NCBI RefSeq assembly: GCF_003574675.1 | Contig: NZ_QOAZ01000001.1 | Coordinates: 124,001 to 188,000 of the forward strand | Length of the DNA: 64,000 nucleotides | Source of the DNA: Azohydromonas sediminis | GTDB taxonomy: Bacteria > Pseudomonadota > Gammaproteobacteria > Burkholderiales > Burkholderiaceae_C | Direction: 5' to 3' | Shown: one piece after another, positions 17,810 through 27,032 of the stretch | How positions within the stretch are numbered: the first letter of the stretch is position 1 | Layout of the letters: each line of letters opens with the position of its first letter | Position numbers and translations under genes: made by a program | Notes under the pieces: model-generated | The model's database searches: none | Seen by the model: only the letters and a program-made list of their open reading frames with translations | Told to the model about the DNA's origin: nothing

Positions 17810-18844
17810 ATGTGCGTGACCTGCGGCTGCGGCAGCGACGACGTCCACATCGAGGGGGCGACGCATACCCACGAGCACACGCACGCCGACGGGACGACGC
17901 ACCGGCACCCACACAGCCACGACCACGGCCACGACCACGATCACGACGGTGCCGCAGCGGCCGCGCACGTGCACGAACACCTGCATACGCATGCCGACGG
18001 TACGACGCACCGCCACGCCCACCATCACGACCACGCGCACGTGCACGCGGCCCTCGGCACCGGCGCCGCGTCCGTCGTCACCGCGCCGGCTCCGGCCTCG
18101 CGCCTGGTCCAGGTCGAGCGCGACGTGCTGGCGAAGAACGACGCCCACGCACAGCGCAACCGCCGCCTGCTCGCCGAGCGTGGCGTGTTCGCGCTCAACC
18201 TCGTCTCGAGTCCCGGCTCGGGCAAGACGACGCTGCTCGTGCGCACGATCGAGCGCCTCGCGGGCCGGCTGCCGGTGGCGGTGATCGAGGGCGACCAGCA
18301 GACCTCGCGCGACGCCGACCGCGTCCGCGCCACCGGCGCGCCGGCGCTGCAGATCAACACCGGCAAGGGCTGTCACCTCGACGCGGCGATGGTCGAGACC
18401 GCGATCGAGCGCCTCGCGCCGGCGCCCGACTCGGTGCTGATGATCGAGAACGTCGGCAACCTCGTCTGCCCCTCGGCGTTCGACCTCGGGGAGGCGCACA
18501 AGGTCGTCGTGCTGTCGGTCACCGAAGGCGAGGACAAGCCGCTGAAGTACCCCGACATGTTCCACGCCGCGTCGCTGATGCTGCTCAACAAGGTCGACCT
18601 GCTGCCGCACCTGCACTTCGACGTCGAGGCCTGCGTCACCCACGCTCGGCGCGTGAACCCGGCGATCGAGGTGCTGCCGGTGTCGGCCACCCGCGGCGAT
18701 GGCCTCGATGCGTGGATCGCCTGGATCGAGCGCGGCGCGGCGGCGGCGCGGCAGCGCCGCCGCGACGAGGTCGCACAGCTGCAGCGTCGCGTCGCCGAGC
18801 TCGAGGCGCAGCTGGCGCGACTGGCACCGCGAGCGGCGGGCTGA
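17810..18844 (+). CDS. hypB: Hydrogenase nickel-incorporation GTPase HypB with a His-rich domain
   Basis: A 344-residue GTPase. The N-terminal CVTCGC is the high-affinity nickel site known in E. coli HypB. Residues about 19-80 are extremely His/Asp-rich, which in family members stores nickel, and contain a duplicated unit. The GTPase domain has the P-loop [11 protein letters not shown] (near 132), EGDQQTSRD and NKVDLLPH. It hydrolyses GTP to drive nickel transfer with HypA. A CGGAGAA ribosome site precedes the ATG. Confidence 0.96.
   Translation: MCVTCGCGSDDVHIEGATHTHEHTHADGTTHRHPHSHDHGHDHDHDGAAAAAHVHEHLHTHADGTTHRHAHHHDHAHVHAALGTGAASVVTAPAPASRLVQVERDVLAKNDAHAQRNRRLLAERGVFALNLVSSPGSGKTTLLVRTIERLAGRLPVAVIEGDQQTSRDADRVRATGAPALQINTGKGCHLDAAMVETAIERLAPAPDSVLMIENVGNLVCPSAFDLGEAHKVVVLSVTEGEDKPLKYPDMFHAASLMLLNKVDLLPHLHFDVEACVTHARRVNPAIEVLPVSATRGDGLDAWIAWIERGAAAARQRRRDEVAQLQRRVAELEAQLARLAPRAAG
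17876..18016 (+). repeat. Duplicated His-rich unit inside hypB
   Basis: The 11-residue unit [11 protein letters not shown] occurs twice, at 17876-17908 (residues 23-33) and 17984-18016 (residues 59-69), each followed by a His/Asp run. The two copies differ at several third codon positions, so the duplication is not very recent or has been shaped by selection. Confidence 0.85.
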
Positions 18845-18847
18845 GCG

Positions 18848-21151
18848 ATGCTCGCCGAGGCCGAGGCCGTCGAACGCCGCGCGATCCGCGTGCGCGGCGC
18901 CGTGCAGGGCGTGGGCTTCCGGCCGTTCGTCTACCGGGTGGCCACCGGGCTCGGGCTCAGCGGCAGCGTCCGTAACGACGCCGACGGCGTGCTGATCGAG
19001 GTGCAGGGTGCACCGGCGACGCTCGCGCGGTTCGAACGCAGGCTGCGCGACGAGGCGCCTCCGCTCGCGCGCATCGACAGCGTCGAGTCGGCGCCGCGCA
19101 CCGCACTCGGCCACGAACGCGGCTTCGTGATCGGCGACAGCCGCGCCGGCCGCGTGACGACGGCGATCCCCCCCGACGCGGCGACGTGCGACGAGTGCCT
19201 CGCCGAGCTGTTCGACCCCGCCGACCGCCGCCACCGCTATGCCTTCGTCAACTGCACGAACTGCGGGCCGCGTTACACGCTGACGCGCTCGCTGCCGTAC
19301 GACCGCGCCATGACGAGCATGGCGACGTTCGCGTTGTGTCCCGCGTGCCGGCGCGAGTACCACGACCCCGCCAGCCGGCGCTTCCATGCCGAGCCCAACG
19401 CGTGCCCCGTCTGCGGACCGACGCTCGCCCTCGTCGACGCGAGCGGCGCGCCGATCGCCGGCGACGCGATCGCGGCGACGATCGCGCTGCTGCGCGCCGG
19501 GCGCATCGTGGCCATCAAGGGTCTGGGCGGCTTCCACCTCGCCTGCGATGCGCGCGACGCCGCCGCGGTCGCCGCGCTGCGCGCACGCAAGCAGCGTGAC
19601 GAAAAGCCGTTCGCGGTGATGGCGCGCGACGTCGACGCGGCGCGGCAGTGGGTGCACGTCGACGCGGCCGCGCAGGCGCTGCTCGTCTCGCCCGCGCGGC
19701 CGATCGTGCTGCTGCCGCTGCGCGCCGACCGCCCCGACGCGCTCGATGGCGTCGCGCCGGGCCTCGACCGCCTCGGCGTGATGCTGCCGTGCACGCCGAT
19801 CCAGTTCCTGCTCTCGTACGAGGCCCCCGACCTGCTGCTCGTGATGACGAGCGCGAACCCCGGCGGCGAGCCGATCGTCGTCGGGAACGACGAGGCGCGG
19901 CAGCGGCTGGGCGGCATCGCCGACGCGCTGCTGATGCACGACCGCGACATCGTCGCGCGCTGTGACGACAGCGTGGTGCGCGTGACGTCGCGCGGCGCGC
20001 CGCAGTTCGTGCGCCGCGCGCGCGGCTACACGCCGCTGCCGGTGCGGTTGCCCCACGCAGGCCCCCCGGTGCTCGCGACCGGCGGATGGCTGAAGAACAC
20101 CGTGTGCCTGACGCGCGGCGACGAAGCGTTCCTGTCGCCGCACGTCGGCGACCTCGACAACGCGGCGACCTGCCGCGCACTCGTCGAGACGGTCGAGCAC
20201 CTGTGCCGCGTGCTCGACGTGCAGCCGCAGGCGGTCGCGCACGATCTGCACCCCGACTTCTTCAGCACGCGCTTCGCGGCCGAGTTCGCCGCCGCGCGCG
20301 GACTGCCGACGTTCGGCGTGCAACACCACCACGCGCACGTCGCCGCGGTCGCGGCCGAGCACCGCCACGCCGGGCCGCTGCTCGGGCTCGCGCTCGACGG
20401 CGTCGGCCTCGGCGCCGACGGCCACGCCTGGGGCGGCGAACTGCTGCGCGTCGACGGTGCCGACTTCGAGCGGCTGGGCCACGTCGCGCCGATCGCGCTG
20501 CCCGGCGGCGACGTCGCGGCGCGCGAGCCGTGGCGTCTCGCTGCCGCGGTGCTGCACCGGCTGGGCCGCGGCGCGCAGATCGTCACGCGGTTCGGCGCGC
20601 AGCCGGCCGCTGCCGCCGTCGCGCAGATGCTCGAGCGCGGCGTGCGCTGCCCGGCGACGACGAGCCTCGGACGCTGGTTCGACGCCGCCGCGGCCCTGCT
20701 CGGCGTGCGCGCGACGAGCGCCTTCGAAGGCCAGGCGCCGATGCAGCTCGAAGCGCTGGCCGCCGCGGCGCCCGTGCTGGCCGACGCCGCGCTGTGGGAG
20801 CTGGTGACGCTCGGCGCCGACGGCGTGCTCGACCCGACGCCGCTGCTGGCCCGCCTGGCCGACCTGCCGGCCACACCCGAGGCGGCGGCGCACGGTGCGG
20901 CGCTGTTCCACCAGGCGCTGGCCGACGGCCTCGCGCGCTGGGCGGCGCAGGCGGCCGCCGCGACCGGGCTGCGCCACGTCGCGCTCGCCGGCGGCTGTTT
21001 CCTCAACGCCTTGCTCACGGCGCTGCTCGTGCCCCGGCTCGAGGCCGCGGGCCTCTCGGTGCTCGAAGCCCGGCAGGCGCCGCCCAACGACGGCGGGCTC
21101 GCGCTCGGGCAGGCGTGGGTCGCGATCGCCCGTATCACGGCAGGAGGCTGA
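18848..21151 (+). CDS. hypF: Carbamoyltransferase HypF
   Basis: The full-length 767-residue protein that makes the cyanide ligands of the active-site iron from carbamoyl phosphate. Domains in order are an acylphosphatase domain (GAVQGVGFRPFVYR near residue 18), two zinc fingers (CDECLAELFD, CTNCGP and CPACRREY, CPVCGP, to about 200), a YrdC-like nucleotide domain and a Kae1-like domain with HHHAHVAAVAAEH. No domain is missing. It starts three bases after hypB and is followed closely by hypC. Confidence 0.96.
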   Translation: MLAEAEAVERRAIRVRGAVQGVGFRPFVYRVATGLGLSGSVRNDADGVLIEVQGAPATLARFERRLRDEAPPLARIDSVESAPRTALGHERGFVIGDSRAGRVTTAIPPDAATCDECLAELFDPADRRHRYAFVNCTNCGPRYTLTRSLPYDRAMTSMATFALCPACRREYHDPASRRFHAEPNACPVCGPTLALVDASGAPIAGDAIAATIALLRAGRIVAIKGLGGFHLACDARDAAAVAALRARKQRDEKPFAVMARDVDAARQWVHVDAAAQALLVSPARPIVLLPLRADRPDALDGVAPGLDRLGVMLPCTPIQFLLSYEAPDLLLVMTSANPGGEPIVVGNDEARQRLGGIADALLMHDRDIVARCDDSVVRVTSRGAPQFVRRARGYTPLPVRLPHAGPPVLATGGWLKNTVCLTRGDEAFLSPHVGDLDNAATCRALVETVEHLCRVLDVQPQAVAHDLHPDFFSTRFAAEFAAARGLPTFGVQHHHAHVAAVAAEHRHAGPLLGLALDGVGLGADGHAWGGELLRVDGADFERLGHVAPIALPGGDVAAREPWRLAAAVLHRLGRGAQIVTRFGAQPAAAAVAQMLERGVRCPATTSLGRWFDAAAALLGVRATSAFEGQAPMQLEALAAAAPVLADAALWELVTLGADGVLDPTPLLARLADLPATPEAAAHGAALFHQALADGLARWAAQAAAATGLRHVALAGGCFLNALLTALLVPRLEAAGLSVLEARQAPPNDGGLALGQAWVAIARITAGG

Positions 21152-21154
21152 ACG

Positions 21155-21403
21155 ATGTGCCTGGCCCTTCCGGTGCGCGTCGTCGAACGGGTCGACGGCG
21201 GCAACGCCATCGTCGATCTCGACGGCATCCGCAAGGAGATCTCGCTCGCGCTCGTCGACGACGTGCAGGTCGGCGACTACGTGATCGTGCACGTGGGCTA
21301 CGCCCTCGCGAAGCTCGACCCCGACGAGGCCGAGCGCACGCTCGCGCTATTCGCGGCGATGCCCGACGCGAGCGCGGGCACACCCGAGCCTCGCCCCGTG
21401 TGA
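21155..21403 (+). CDS. hypC: Hydrogenase assembly chaperone HypC
   Basis: An 82-residue chaperone starting MCLALPVRV; Cys2 is essential for binding HypD and the large-subunit precursor during Fe(CN)2CO assembly. The GDYVIVHVGYALAKLD segment is typical. It is a second HypC-family gene in this operon besides hupF. Confidence 0.95.
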   Translation: MCLALPVRVVERVDGGNAIVDLDGIRKEISLALVDDVQVGDYVIVHVGYALAKLDPDEAERTLALFAAMPDASAGTPEPRPV

Positions 21404-21407
21404 TGCG

Positions 21408-22547
21408 ATGAAGTACATCGACGAGTTCCGCGACGGCGACCTCGCCCGCACCCTCGCCACCAAGATCGCCGCCGCCGCCGACGCCGGGCGCACCTACCAC
21501 CTGATGGAGTTCTGCGGCGGCCACACGCACGCGATCTCGCGCTACGGCGTCGCCGACCTGCTGCCGCCCTCGATCCGCATGATCCACGGCCCCGGCTGCC
21601 CGGTGTGCGTGCTGCCGATCGGGCGCATCGACCTCGCGATCGGCCTCGCGCTCGAACAGCGCGCGATCGTCTGCACCTACGGCGACTGCCTGCGCGTGCC
21701 TGCCTCCGACGGCCTGTCGCTGCTGAAGGCGAAGTCGCGCGGCGGCGACGTGCGCATGGTCTACTCGCCGGCCGATGCGCTGAAGGTCGCGCAGGCCGAG
21801 CCCGGCCGCGAGGTCGTGTTCTTCGCGATCGGCTTCGAGACGACGACGCCACCGACCGCACTCGTGATCCGCGAGGCGGCGCGGCTCGGCCTGAAGAACT
21901 TCAGCGTCGTGTGCAACCACGTGCTGACGCCGGCGGCGATCGCGCACATCCTCGAGTCGCCCGAGGTGCGCCAGTACGGCACGCTCGCGCTCGACGGCTT
22001 CATCGGGCCAGCGCACGTCTCGACGGTCATCGGCAGCCAGCCGTACGAGTTCTTCGCCGAGGAGTACCGCAAGCCGGTCGTGATCGCCGGCTTCGAGCCG
22101 CTCGACGTGATGCAGGCGATCCTGATGCTCGTGCAGCAGATCAACGACGGCCGCGCCGAAGTCGAGAACGAGTTCTCGCGCGCGGTCACGCGCGAGGGCA
22201 ACGCGAAGGCCCAGGCGCTCGTGGCGGACGTGTTCGAACTGCGCCGCAGCTTCGACTGGCGCGGCCTCGGCGAGGTGCCTTACAGCGCACTGCGCATCCG
22301 CGAGGCCTACGCCGCGTTCGATGCCGAGCGGCGCTTCGCGCTGCAGACGCGCACGGTGGCCGACCACAAGGCGTGCGAGTGCGGCGCGATCCTGCGCGGC
22401 GTCAAGCATCCGCGCGACTGCAAGGTGTTCGGCACCGTGTGCACGCCGGAGAACCCGATCGGCTCGTGCATGGTGTCGTCCGAGGGCGCGTGCGCGGCGT
22501 ACTACACGTACGGGCGCTTCCGCGAGATCCCGGTGGTGGCGGCATGA
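21408..22547 (+). CDS. hypD: Fe(CN)2CO cofactor assembly scaffold HypD
   Basis: A 379-residue protein carrying the [4Fe-4S] cluster and the site where CN and CO are attached to iron. Conserved motifs are FCGGHTHAI, GPGCPVCVLP and the C-terminal cysteines in CECGAILRG, CKVFG and CTPENPIGSCMVS. The length is normal. Its stop overlaps the start of hypE (ATGA). Confidence 0.96.
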   Translation: MKYIDEFRDGDLARTLATKIAAAADAGRTYHLMEFCGGHTHAISRYGVADLLPPSIRMIHGPGCPVCVLPIGRIDLAIGLALEQRAIVCTYGDCLRVPASDGLSLLKAKSRGGDVRMVYSPADALKVAQAEPGREVVFFAIGFETTTPPTALVIREAARLGLKNFSVVCNHVLTPAAIAHILESPEVRQYGTLALDGFIGPAHVSTVIGSQPYEFFAEEYRKPVVIAGFEPLDVMQAILMLVQQINDGRAEVENEFSRAVTREGNAKAQALVADVFELRRSFDWRGLGEVPYSALRIREAYAAFDAERRFALQTRTVADHKACECGAILRGVKHPRDCKVFGTVCTPENPIGSCMVSSEGACAAYYTYGRFREIPVVAA

Positions 22548-23596
22548 GCGGCACCGTCAAGCGCGGCTACGTGCGCCCGCTCGACCTGCGGCACGGCCGC
22601 GTCGACCTGTCGCACGGCGCGGGCGGCCGCGCGATGGCCCAGCTCGTCGATCAGCTGTTCGCCGCCGCGTTCGACAACGAGTGGCTCGCGCGGCGCCACG
22701 ACGGCGCGCTGCTGCCGCAGCCCGAGGGGCGGCTCGTGATGGCCACCGACTGCCACGTCGTCTCGCCGCTGTTCTTCCCCGGCGGCGACATCGGCTGCCT
22801 CGCCGTCCACGGCACGGTCAATGACGTGGCGATGAGCGGGGCGCGGCCGCTGCACCTGGCCGCCGGCTTCATCCTCGAGGAGGGGTTCGCGCTCGCCGAC
22901 CTCAAGCGTATCGTCGACTCGATGGCCGCTGCCGCGCGCGATGCCGGCGTGCCCATCGTGACCGGCGACACCAAGGTCGTCGAGGCCGGCAAGGGCGACG
23001 GCGTGTTCATCACGACGACCGGCGTCGGCGTCGTGCCGCACGGGCTCGAGATCTCGGGCGACCGCGCCCGGGCGGGCGACCGCATCGTCGTGTCGGGCAC
23101 GATCGGCGACCACGGCATGGCGATCATGTCGCTGCGCGAATCGCTCGCGTTCGGTACCGACCTGCGCTCGGACACCGCCGCGCTGCACGGCCTCGTCGCC
23201 GCGATCGTCGACGCAGTGCCTCAGGTGCACGTGCTGCGTGACCCGACGCGCGGCGGGCTGGCGACGACGCTCAACGAGATCGCCGGGCAGTCGCGCGTGG
23301 GCATGCTGCTCGACGAGGCCGCGATCCCGGTGCGCCGACAGGTCGAGGCCGCTTGCGAGTTCCTCGGGCTGGACCCGCTGTACGTCGCCAACGAGGGCAA
23401 GCTCGTCGCGATCGTGCCGCCCGAGCACGCGCAGCGGCTGCTCGAGACGATGCGCGCGCACCCCCTCGGACGCGACGCCGCGCTGATCGGCGAGGTCGTC
23501 GAGGACGCGCACCACTTCGTGCAGATGCGCACGCGCTTCGGCGGCAAACGCATCGTCGACTGGCTCACGGGCGACCAGCTGCCGCGCATCTGCTGA
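22544..23596 (+). CDS. hypE: Carbamoyl dehydratase HypE
   Basis: A 350-residue PurM-like enzyme that turns the carbamoyl group on its C-terminal cysteine into thiocyanate, using ATP. The C-terminus PRIC carries that cysteine. The N-terminal LSHGAGGRAM, DCHVVSPLFFPGGDIG and DPTRGGLATTLNEIA motifs are intact. It works with HypF and delivers cyanide to HypCD. Confidence 0.96.
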   Translation: MSGTVKRGYVRPLDLRHGRVDLSHGAGGRAMAQLVDQLFAAAFDNEWLARRHDGALLPQPEGRLVMATDCHVVSPLFFPGGDIGCLAVHGTVNDVAMSGARPLHLAAGFILEEGFALADLKRIVDSMAAAARDAGVPIVTGDTKVVEAGKGDGVFITTTGVGVVPHGLEISGDRARAGDRIVVSGTIGDHGMAIMSLRESLAFGTDLRSDTAALHGLVAAIVDAVPQVHVLRDPTRGGLATTLNEIAGQSRVGMLLDEAAIPVRRQVEAACEFLGLDPLYVANEGKLVAIVPPEHAQRLLETMRAHPLGRDAALIGEVVEDAHHFVQMRTRFGGKRIVDWLTGDQLPRIC

Positions 23597-23608
23597 CGCC
23601 CCCCGCCG

Positions 23609-25297
23609 ATGCGCATCCTGTTCCTCACGCGCAGCTTCAACAGCCTGACGCAGCGTCTGTACCTCGACCTGACGGCTGCTGGCCACGACGTCGCGATAGA
23701 GTTCGACATCGCCGATGCCGTCACCCGTGAAGCGCTCGAGCGCTGGCGCCCGTCGCTCGTCGTCGCGACGTTCCTCAAGCGTGCGATCCCCGAGGCCGTG
23801 TGGCGCGCGCTGCCGTGCCTCGTCGTCCACCCGGGCGTCGTCGGCGATCGCGGCCCGTCGGCACTCGACCGGGCGGTGGCCGACGGCGAGCCCACCTGGG
23901 GCGTGACGGTGCTGCAGGCCACCGCCGAGATGGACGCCGGGCCGGTGTGGGCAAGCGAAACGTTCACGATGCGCGAAGCGACGAAGTCGAGCCTGTATCG
24001 GCACGAGGTCACCGAGGCCGCGTCGCGGGCGGTGCTCGCCGCCGTCGCGCACTTCGAGCGCTGCGGCGCCGTCGCGCCGCCGGCGCCGCCACCGGACCCG
24101 CGCGGCCGCTGGCGGCCGCTGATGACGCAGGCCGAGCGGCGCATCGACTGGCGCCGCGACGACACGCGCACCGTGCTGCGCAAGATTCGCGCCGCCGACG
24201 GCGTGCCCGGCGTGCTCGACGAACTGTTCGGCGCACCCTGTCACCTGTACGACGCGCACGCCGAGCCGGGCGTTCGCGACGCCGCGCCCGGCGAGGTGCT
24301 CGCGCGCCGCGGCGACGCGCTGCTGCGCGCCACCGTCGACGGCGCGGTGTGGATCGGGCACGTGCGCCGCACCGACACCGAAACGGACTTCAAGCTGCCC
24401 GCGGCGCTCGCCTTCGCGCGCGAGTCGGCGACGCTGCCCGAGCGCCCGCTCGCGCTCGACGCCCCGGCCGACGCCGGCTGGCGCGAGATCCGCTACGAGG
24501 CGCGCGGCCGGCACGTCGGCGTGCTGCACTTTCCCTTCTACAACGGCGCGATGAGCACCGCGCAGTGCCGCCGCCTGCTCGAGGCGCTGCGCTTCGCGCT
24601 CGCCCAGCCCACGCGCGTGCTCGTGCTCGCCGGAGGGCCCGACTTCTGGAGCAACGGCATCCACCTGCACGTCATCGAAGCCGCCGACAGCCCGGCCGAC
24701 GAGTCGTGGCGCAACATCCACGCGATCGATGACGTCGCGCAGGCGCTGATCGAGACCACCGACCGCCTCGTCGTCGCGGCGCTGCAGGGCAACGCCGGCG
24801 CCGGCGGCGCGTTCCTCGCGCTCGCGGCGTCGTGGGTGTGGGCGCGGCCGGGCGTCGTGCTGAACCCGCACTACAAGAACATGGGCAACCTCTACGGGTC
24901 GGAGTACTGGACCTACCTGCTGCCACGCCGCCTGAAGTGCGGCACGCCGGCCGACGTGATGGGGCGTCGGCTGCCCCTGTCGGCCGCGCAGGCGCGGCAG
25001 CTCGGCCTCGTCGACGACGTGTTCGGCAATCGGCCCGACGACTTCCTCGCGACGGTGGTCGAGCGTGCCGCGGCACTCGCGGTGAGCCCCGAGTGGCCTG
25101 CGCTCGTCGAGGCGCGCCGTCGCCAGCGCGCCGATGACGAGGCCGCGCGGCCGCTGGCCGCTTACCGCACCGACGAGCTCGAGCGCATGCGGCGCAATTT
25201 CTACGGCTTCGACACCAGCTACCACGTCGCGCGCTCGAACTTCGTGCGCCGCGTCGCGCCGTCGTGGACGCCGCGGCACCTGGCCATCCACCGATGA
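23609..25297 (+). CDS. hypX: HypX, CO-ligand synthase for aerobic hydrogenase maturation
   Basis: A 562-residue two-domain protein. The N-terminal half is a formyltransferase-like domain (VVHPGVVGDRGPSALD near residue 72) and the C-terminal half is an enoyl-CoA hydratase-like domain (GNAGAGGAFLALA near 395). Family work shows that HypX makes the active-site CO under air from formyl-tetrahydrofolate via formyl-CoA. Its presence fits an enzyme matured and used in oxygen. Its stop overlaps the next gene (ATGA), so the operon does not end here. Confidence 0.93.
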   Translation: MRILFLTRSFNSLTQRLYLDLTAAGHDVAIEFDIADAVTREALERWRPSLVVATFLKRAIPEAVWRALPCLVVHPGVVGDRGPSALDRAVADGEPTWGVTVLQATAEMDAGPVWASETFTMREATKSSLYRHEVTEAASRAVLAAVAHFERCGAVAPPAPPPDPRGRWRPLMTQAERRIDWRRDDTRTVLRKIRAADGVPGVLDELFGAPCHLYDAHAEPGVRDAAPGEVLARRGDALLRATVDGAVWIGHVRRTDTETDFKLPAALAFARESATLPERPLALDAPADAGWREIRYEARGRHVGVLHFPFYNGAMSTAQCRRLLEALRFALAQPTRVLVLAGGPDFWSNGIHLHVIEAADSPADESWRNIHAIDDVAQALIETTDRLVVAALQGNAGAGGAFLALAASWVWARPGVVLNPHYKNMGNLYGSEYWTYLLPRRLKCGTPADVMGRRLPLSAAQARQLGLVDDVFGNRPDDFLATVVERAAALAVSPEWPALVEARRRQRADDEAARPLAAYRTDELERMRRNFYGFDTSYHVARSNFVRRVAPSWTPRHLAIHR

Positions 25298-26040
25298 ACG
25301 ACCTGTCGCGCACCTTCGGCCGCCACGACGTCGACGCCCGCGAGCGCGAGCAGCGCATCCGCCGCGTGTTCGAGGCCGTGGCCAGGCGCTACGACCTGAT
25401 GAACGACCTGATGAGCCTGGGCATCCACCGGCTGTGGAAGCGCACGCTGGTGCGCATGGCCCGGCCGCAGGCTCGGCAAGTCATCGTCGACCTCGCCGGC
25501 GGCACCGGCGACGTCGCCGCGCGGATGGCCGGGCCCGACCGCCTCGTCGCGGTGTGCGACCCGAGCCTGGCGATGATGCAGGTCGGCCGCGACCGCGGTC
25601 ATCCGCACGTGCTCTGGCTGGCCGGCACCGCCGAGGGCATGCCGCTGCCCGACGCGAGCGTCGACACGCTGACGATCGCATTCGGGATCCGCAACGTCAC
25701 GCACCTCGACGCGGCGCTGGCCGAGGCACTGCGCGTGCTCAAGCCCGGCGGCCGCTTCCTGTGCCTCGAGTTCTCGACGCCGTGGGCGCCGGTGCGGCCG
25801 TTCTACAACCTGTTCTCGTTCGCCGTGATCCCGCGGCTGGGCGCGTGGATCGCACGCTCGCCCGAGGCGTACCGGTACCTGGTCGAGTCGATCCGGCGCT
25901 TTCCCGACCAGCGCACGTTCCAGTCGCTGATCGCGCGCGCGGGCTTCACCGACGTGCACTACCGCGACCTGAGCTTCGGCATCGCCTGCATCCATGTCGG
26001 CACGCGCGCCGGCGGCGCGGCGACGCGGGCCACGACTTGA
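25294..26040 (+). CDS. ubiE: UbiE/MenG-type quinone C-methyltransferase
   Basis: A 248-residue SAM-dependent methyltransferase with the UbiE signatures RYDLMNDLMSLGIHRLWKR, DLAGGTGDVA (SAM-binding loop) and IRNVTHLDAALAEALRVLKPGG. It methylates demethylmenaquinone or the ubiquinone intermediate. The ATG overlaps the hypX stop, so it is translationally coupled to the hydrogenase operon rather than lying with other ubi genes. With menA next, a menaquinone role (MenG) is likely. Many genomes carry one enzyme for both quinones; whether a second ubiE exists elsewhere is unknown. Confidence 0.88.
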   Translation: MNDLSRTFGRHDVDAREREQRIRRVFEAVARRYDLMNDLMSLGIHRLWKRTLVRMARPQARQVIVDLAGGTGDVAARMAGPDRLVAVCDPSLAMMQVGRDRGHPHVLWLAGTAEGMPLPDASVDTLTIAFGIRNVTHLDAALAEALRVLKPGGRFLCLEFSTPWAPVRPFYNLFSFAVIPRLGAWIARSPEAYRYLVESIRRFPDQRTFQSLIARAGFTDVHYRDLSFGIACIHVGTRAGGAATRATT

Positions 26041-26077
26041 CGTAGCGCAAGACCGGCAGCGTCGCCGACGCCACAAT
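26037..26077 (+). promoter_or_regulatory. Possible FNR-type promoter of menA
   Basis: TTGACGTAGCGCAA at 26037-26050 matches TTGA-N6-TCAA with one mismatch. A -10-like CACAAT at 26072-26077 places the predicted start near 26084 and the box centre about 41 bases upstream, the FNR class II spacing. The menA ATG at 26085 would then be leaderless, or the true start is a later GTG. Confidence 0.35.
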
Positions 26078-26084
26078 CGAACCG

Positions 26085-27032
26085 ATGTCGTCGCCTGCCT
26101 CCCCGCGGATCGACCCAGCGCGCTCGGCGGTGCGCCAAGGCTCCGTCGCCGCGTGGCTGGTCGCGATCCGGCCGCGCAGCCTGCCGGTGGCCATCAGTCC
26201 GGTGCTCGTCGGTGCCGCTTTCGCGTGGAGCCGTGCGGGCCAGATCGATCTGTTCGCCGCCGCGCTGATCCTCGCGGCGTCGCTGTTGGTGCAGATCGTC
26301 ACCAACATGCAGAACGACGTCGGCTACACGGCGCGGGGTGCCGAGCGCCACGGCAGCCGTACCGGCTTGCCGCGCGCCACGGCCAACGGCTGGCTCGATA
26401 GCCGGCAGGTGCGCGGTGCGATCGTCGTCGTCTCGGCCGTCGCGACGGCCATCGGGGTGCTGCTGTTCCTGCAGCGCGGCTGGCCGGTGCTCGCGATCGG
26501 ATTCGCGTCGCTGGCCGCGGCGCTGGCGTACATGGGCGGCCCGAAGCCGATCGCCTACACGCCGCTGGGCGAGCTGACGGTGTTCATGTTCTTCGGCGTC
26601 GTCGCCGTGACGGGCACCGATTGGGCCCTGACCGGCAGCGTCGGCGCGGCCTCGGTGCTCGCGTCGATCGCGCTCGGTTCGCTGGCGGCCGCTGCGCTGG
26701 CCATCAACAACCACCGCGACATCGCGCACGACCGGCAGGTCGGCCGGCGCACCTTCGCGGTGTGCTTCGGCGCCGTGGCGTCGCGGCACCTGTTCACGCT
26801 GCTGCTGCTCGCGCCGTTCGCGCTGCTGCCGCTGATCGCACTGAGCGTGGGCTCGGTGTGGCCGTTGGCCCCGCTGCTGCTGCTGCCGGTGGCGATCACG
26901 TTGCGGCGCGACTTTGCGCGCTGCCCGCCGGGCCTCGCGTACAACGCGCTGCTGTTCCGGTGCTTCAAGCTGCAGCTGACCTTCGCCGCCGCGCTGGCGG
27001 CCGCGGCCGTCCTGTCGCGGGTGACGACGTGA
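26085..27032 (+). CDS. menA: MenA-type 1,4-dihydroxy-2-naphthoate prenyltransferase
   Basis: A 315-residue UbiA-superfamily membrane enzyme with about eight hydrophobic segments. The first Asp-rich region is TNMQNDVGYTARGAERHGSRTGLPRA and the second is NNHRDIAHDRQVGRRTFAV; both resemble MenA more than UbiA. It would attach the polyprenyl chain in menaquinone synthesis. No men genes for the naphthoate ring are in the window. The ATG lacks a ribosome site; GTG 26127 is an alternative start. The stop overlaps the GTG of the next gene (GTGA). Confidence 0.8.
   Translation: MSSPASPRIDPARSAVRQGSVAAWLVAIRPRSLPVAISPVLVGAAFAWSRAGQIDLFAAALILAASLLVQIVTNMQNDVGYTARGAERHGSRTGLPRATANGWLDSRQVRGAIVVVSAVATAIGVLLFLQRGWPVLAIGFASLAAALAYMGGPKPIAYTPLGELTVFMFFGVVAVTGTDWALTGSVGAASVLASIALGSLAAAALAINNHRDIAHDRQVGRRTFAVCFGAVASRHLFTLLLLAPFALLPLIALSVGSVWPLAPLLLLPVAITLRRDFARCPPGLAYNALLFRCFKLQLTFAAALAAAAVLSRVTT

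Noticed and set aside
17747-21292. Long minus-strand open frame opposite hypBFC
   Set aside because: Same GC-shadow effect; the plus strand encodes complete Hyp proteins with all motifs.
22502-25291. Long minus-strand open frame opposite hypE and hypX
   Set aside because: Shadow translation rich in Arg, Ala and His with no recognisable domain.
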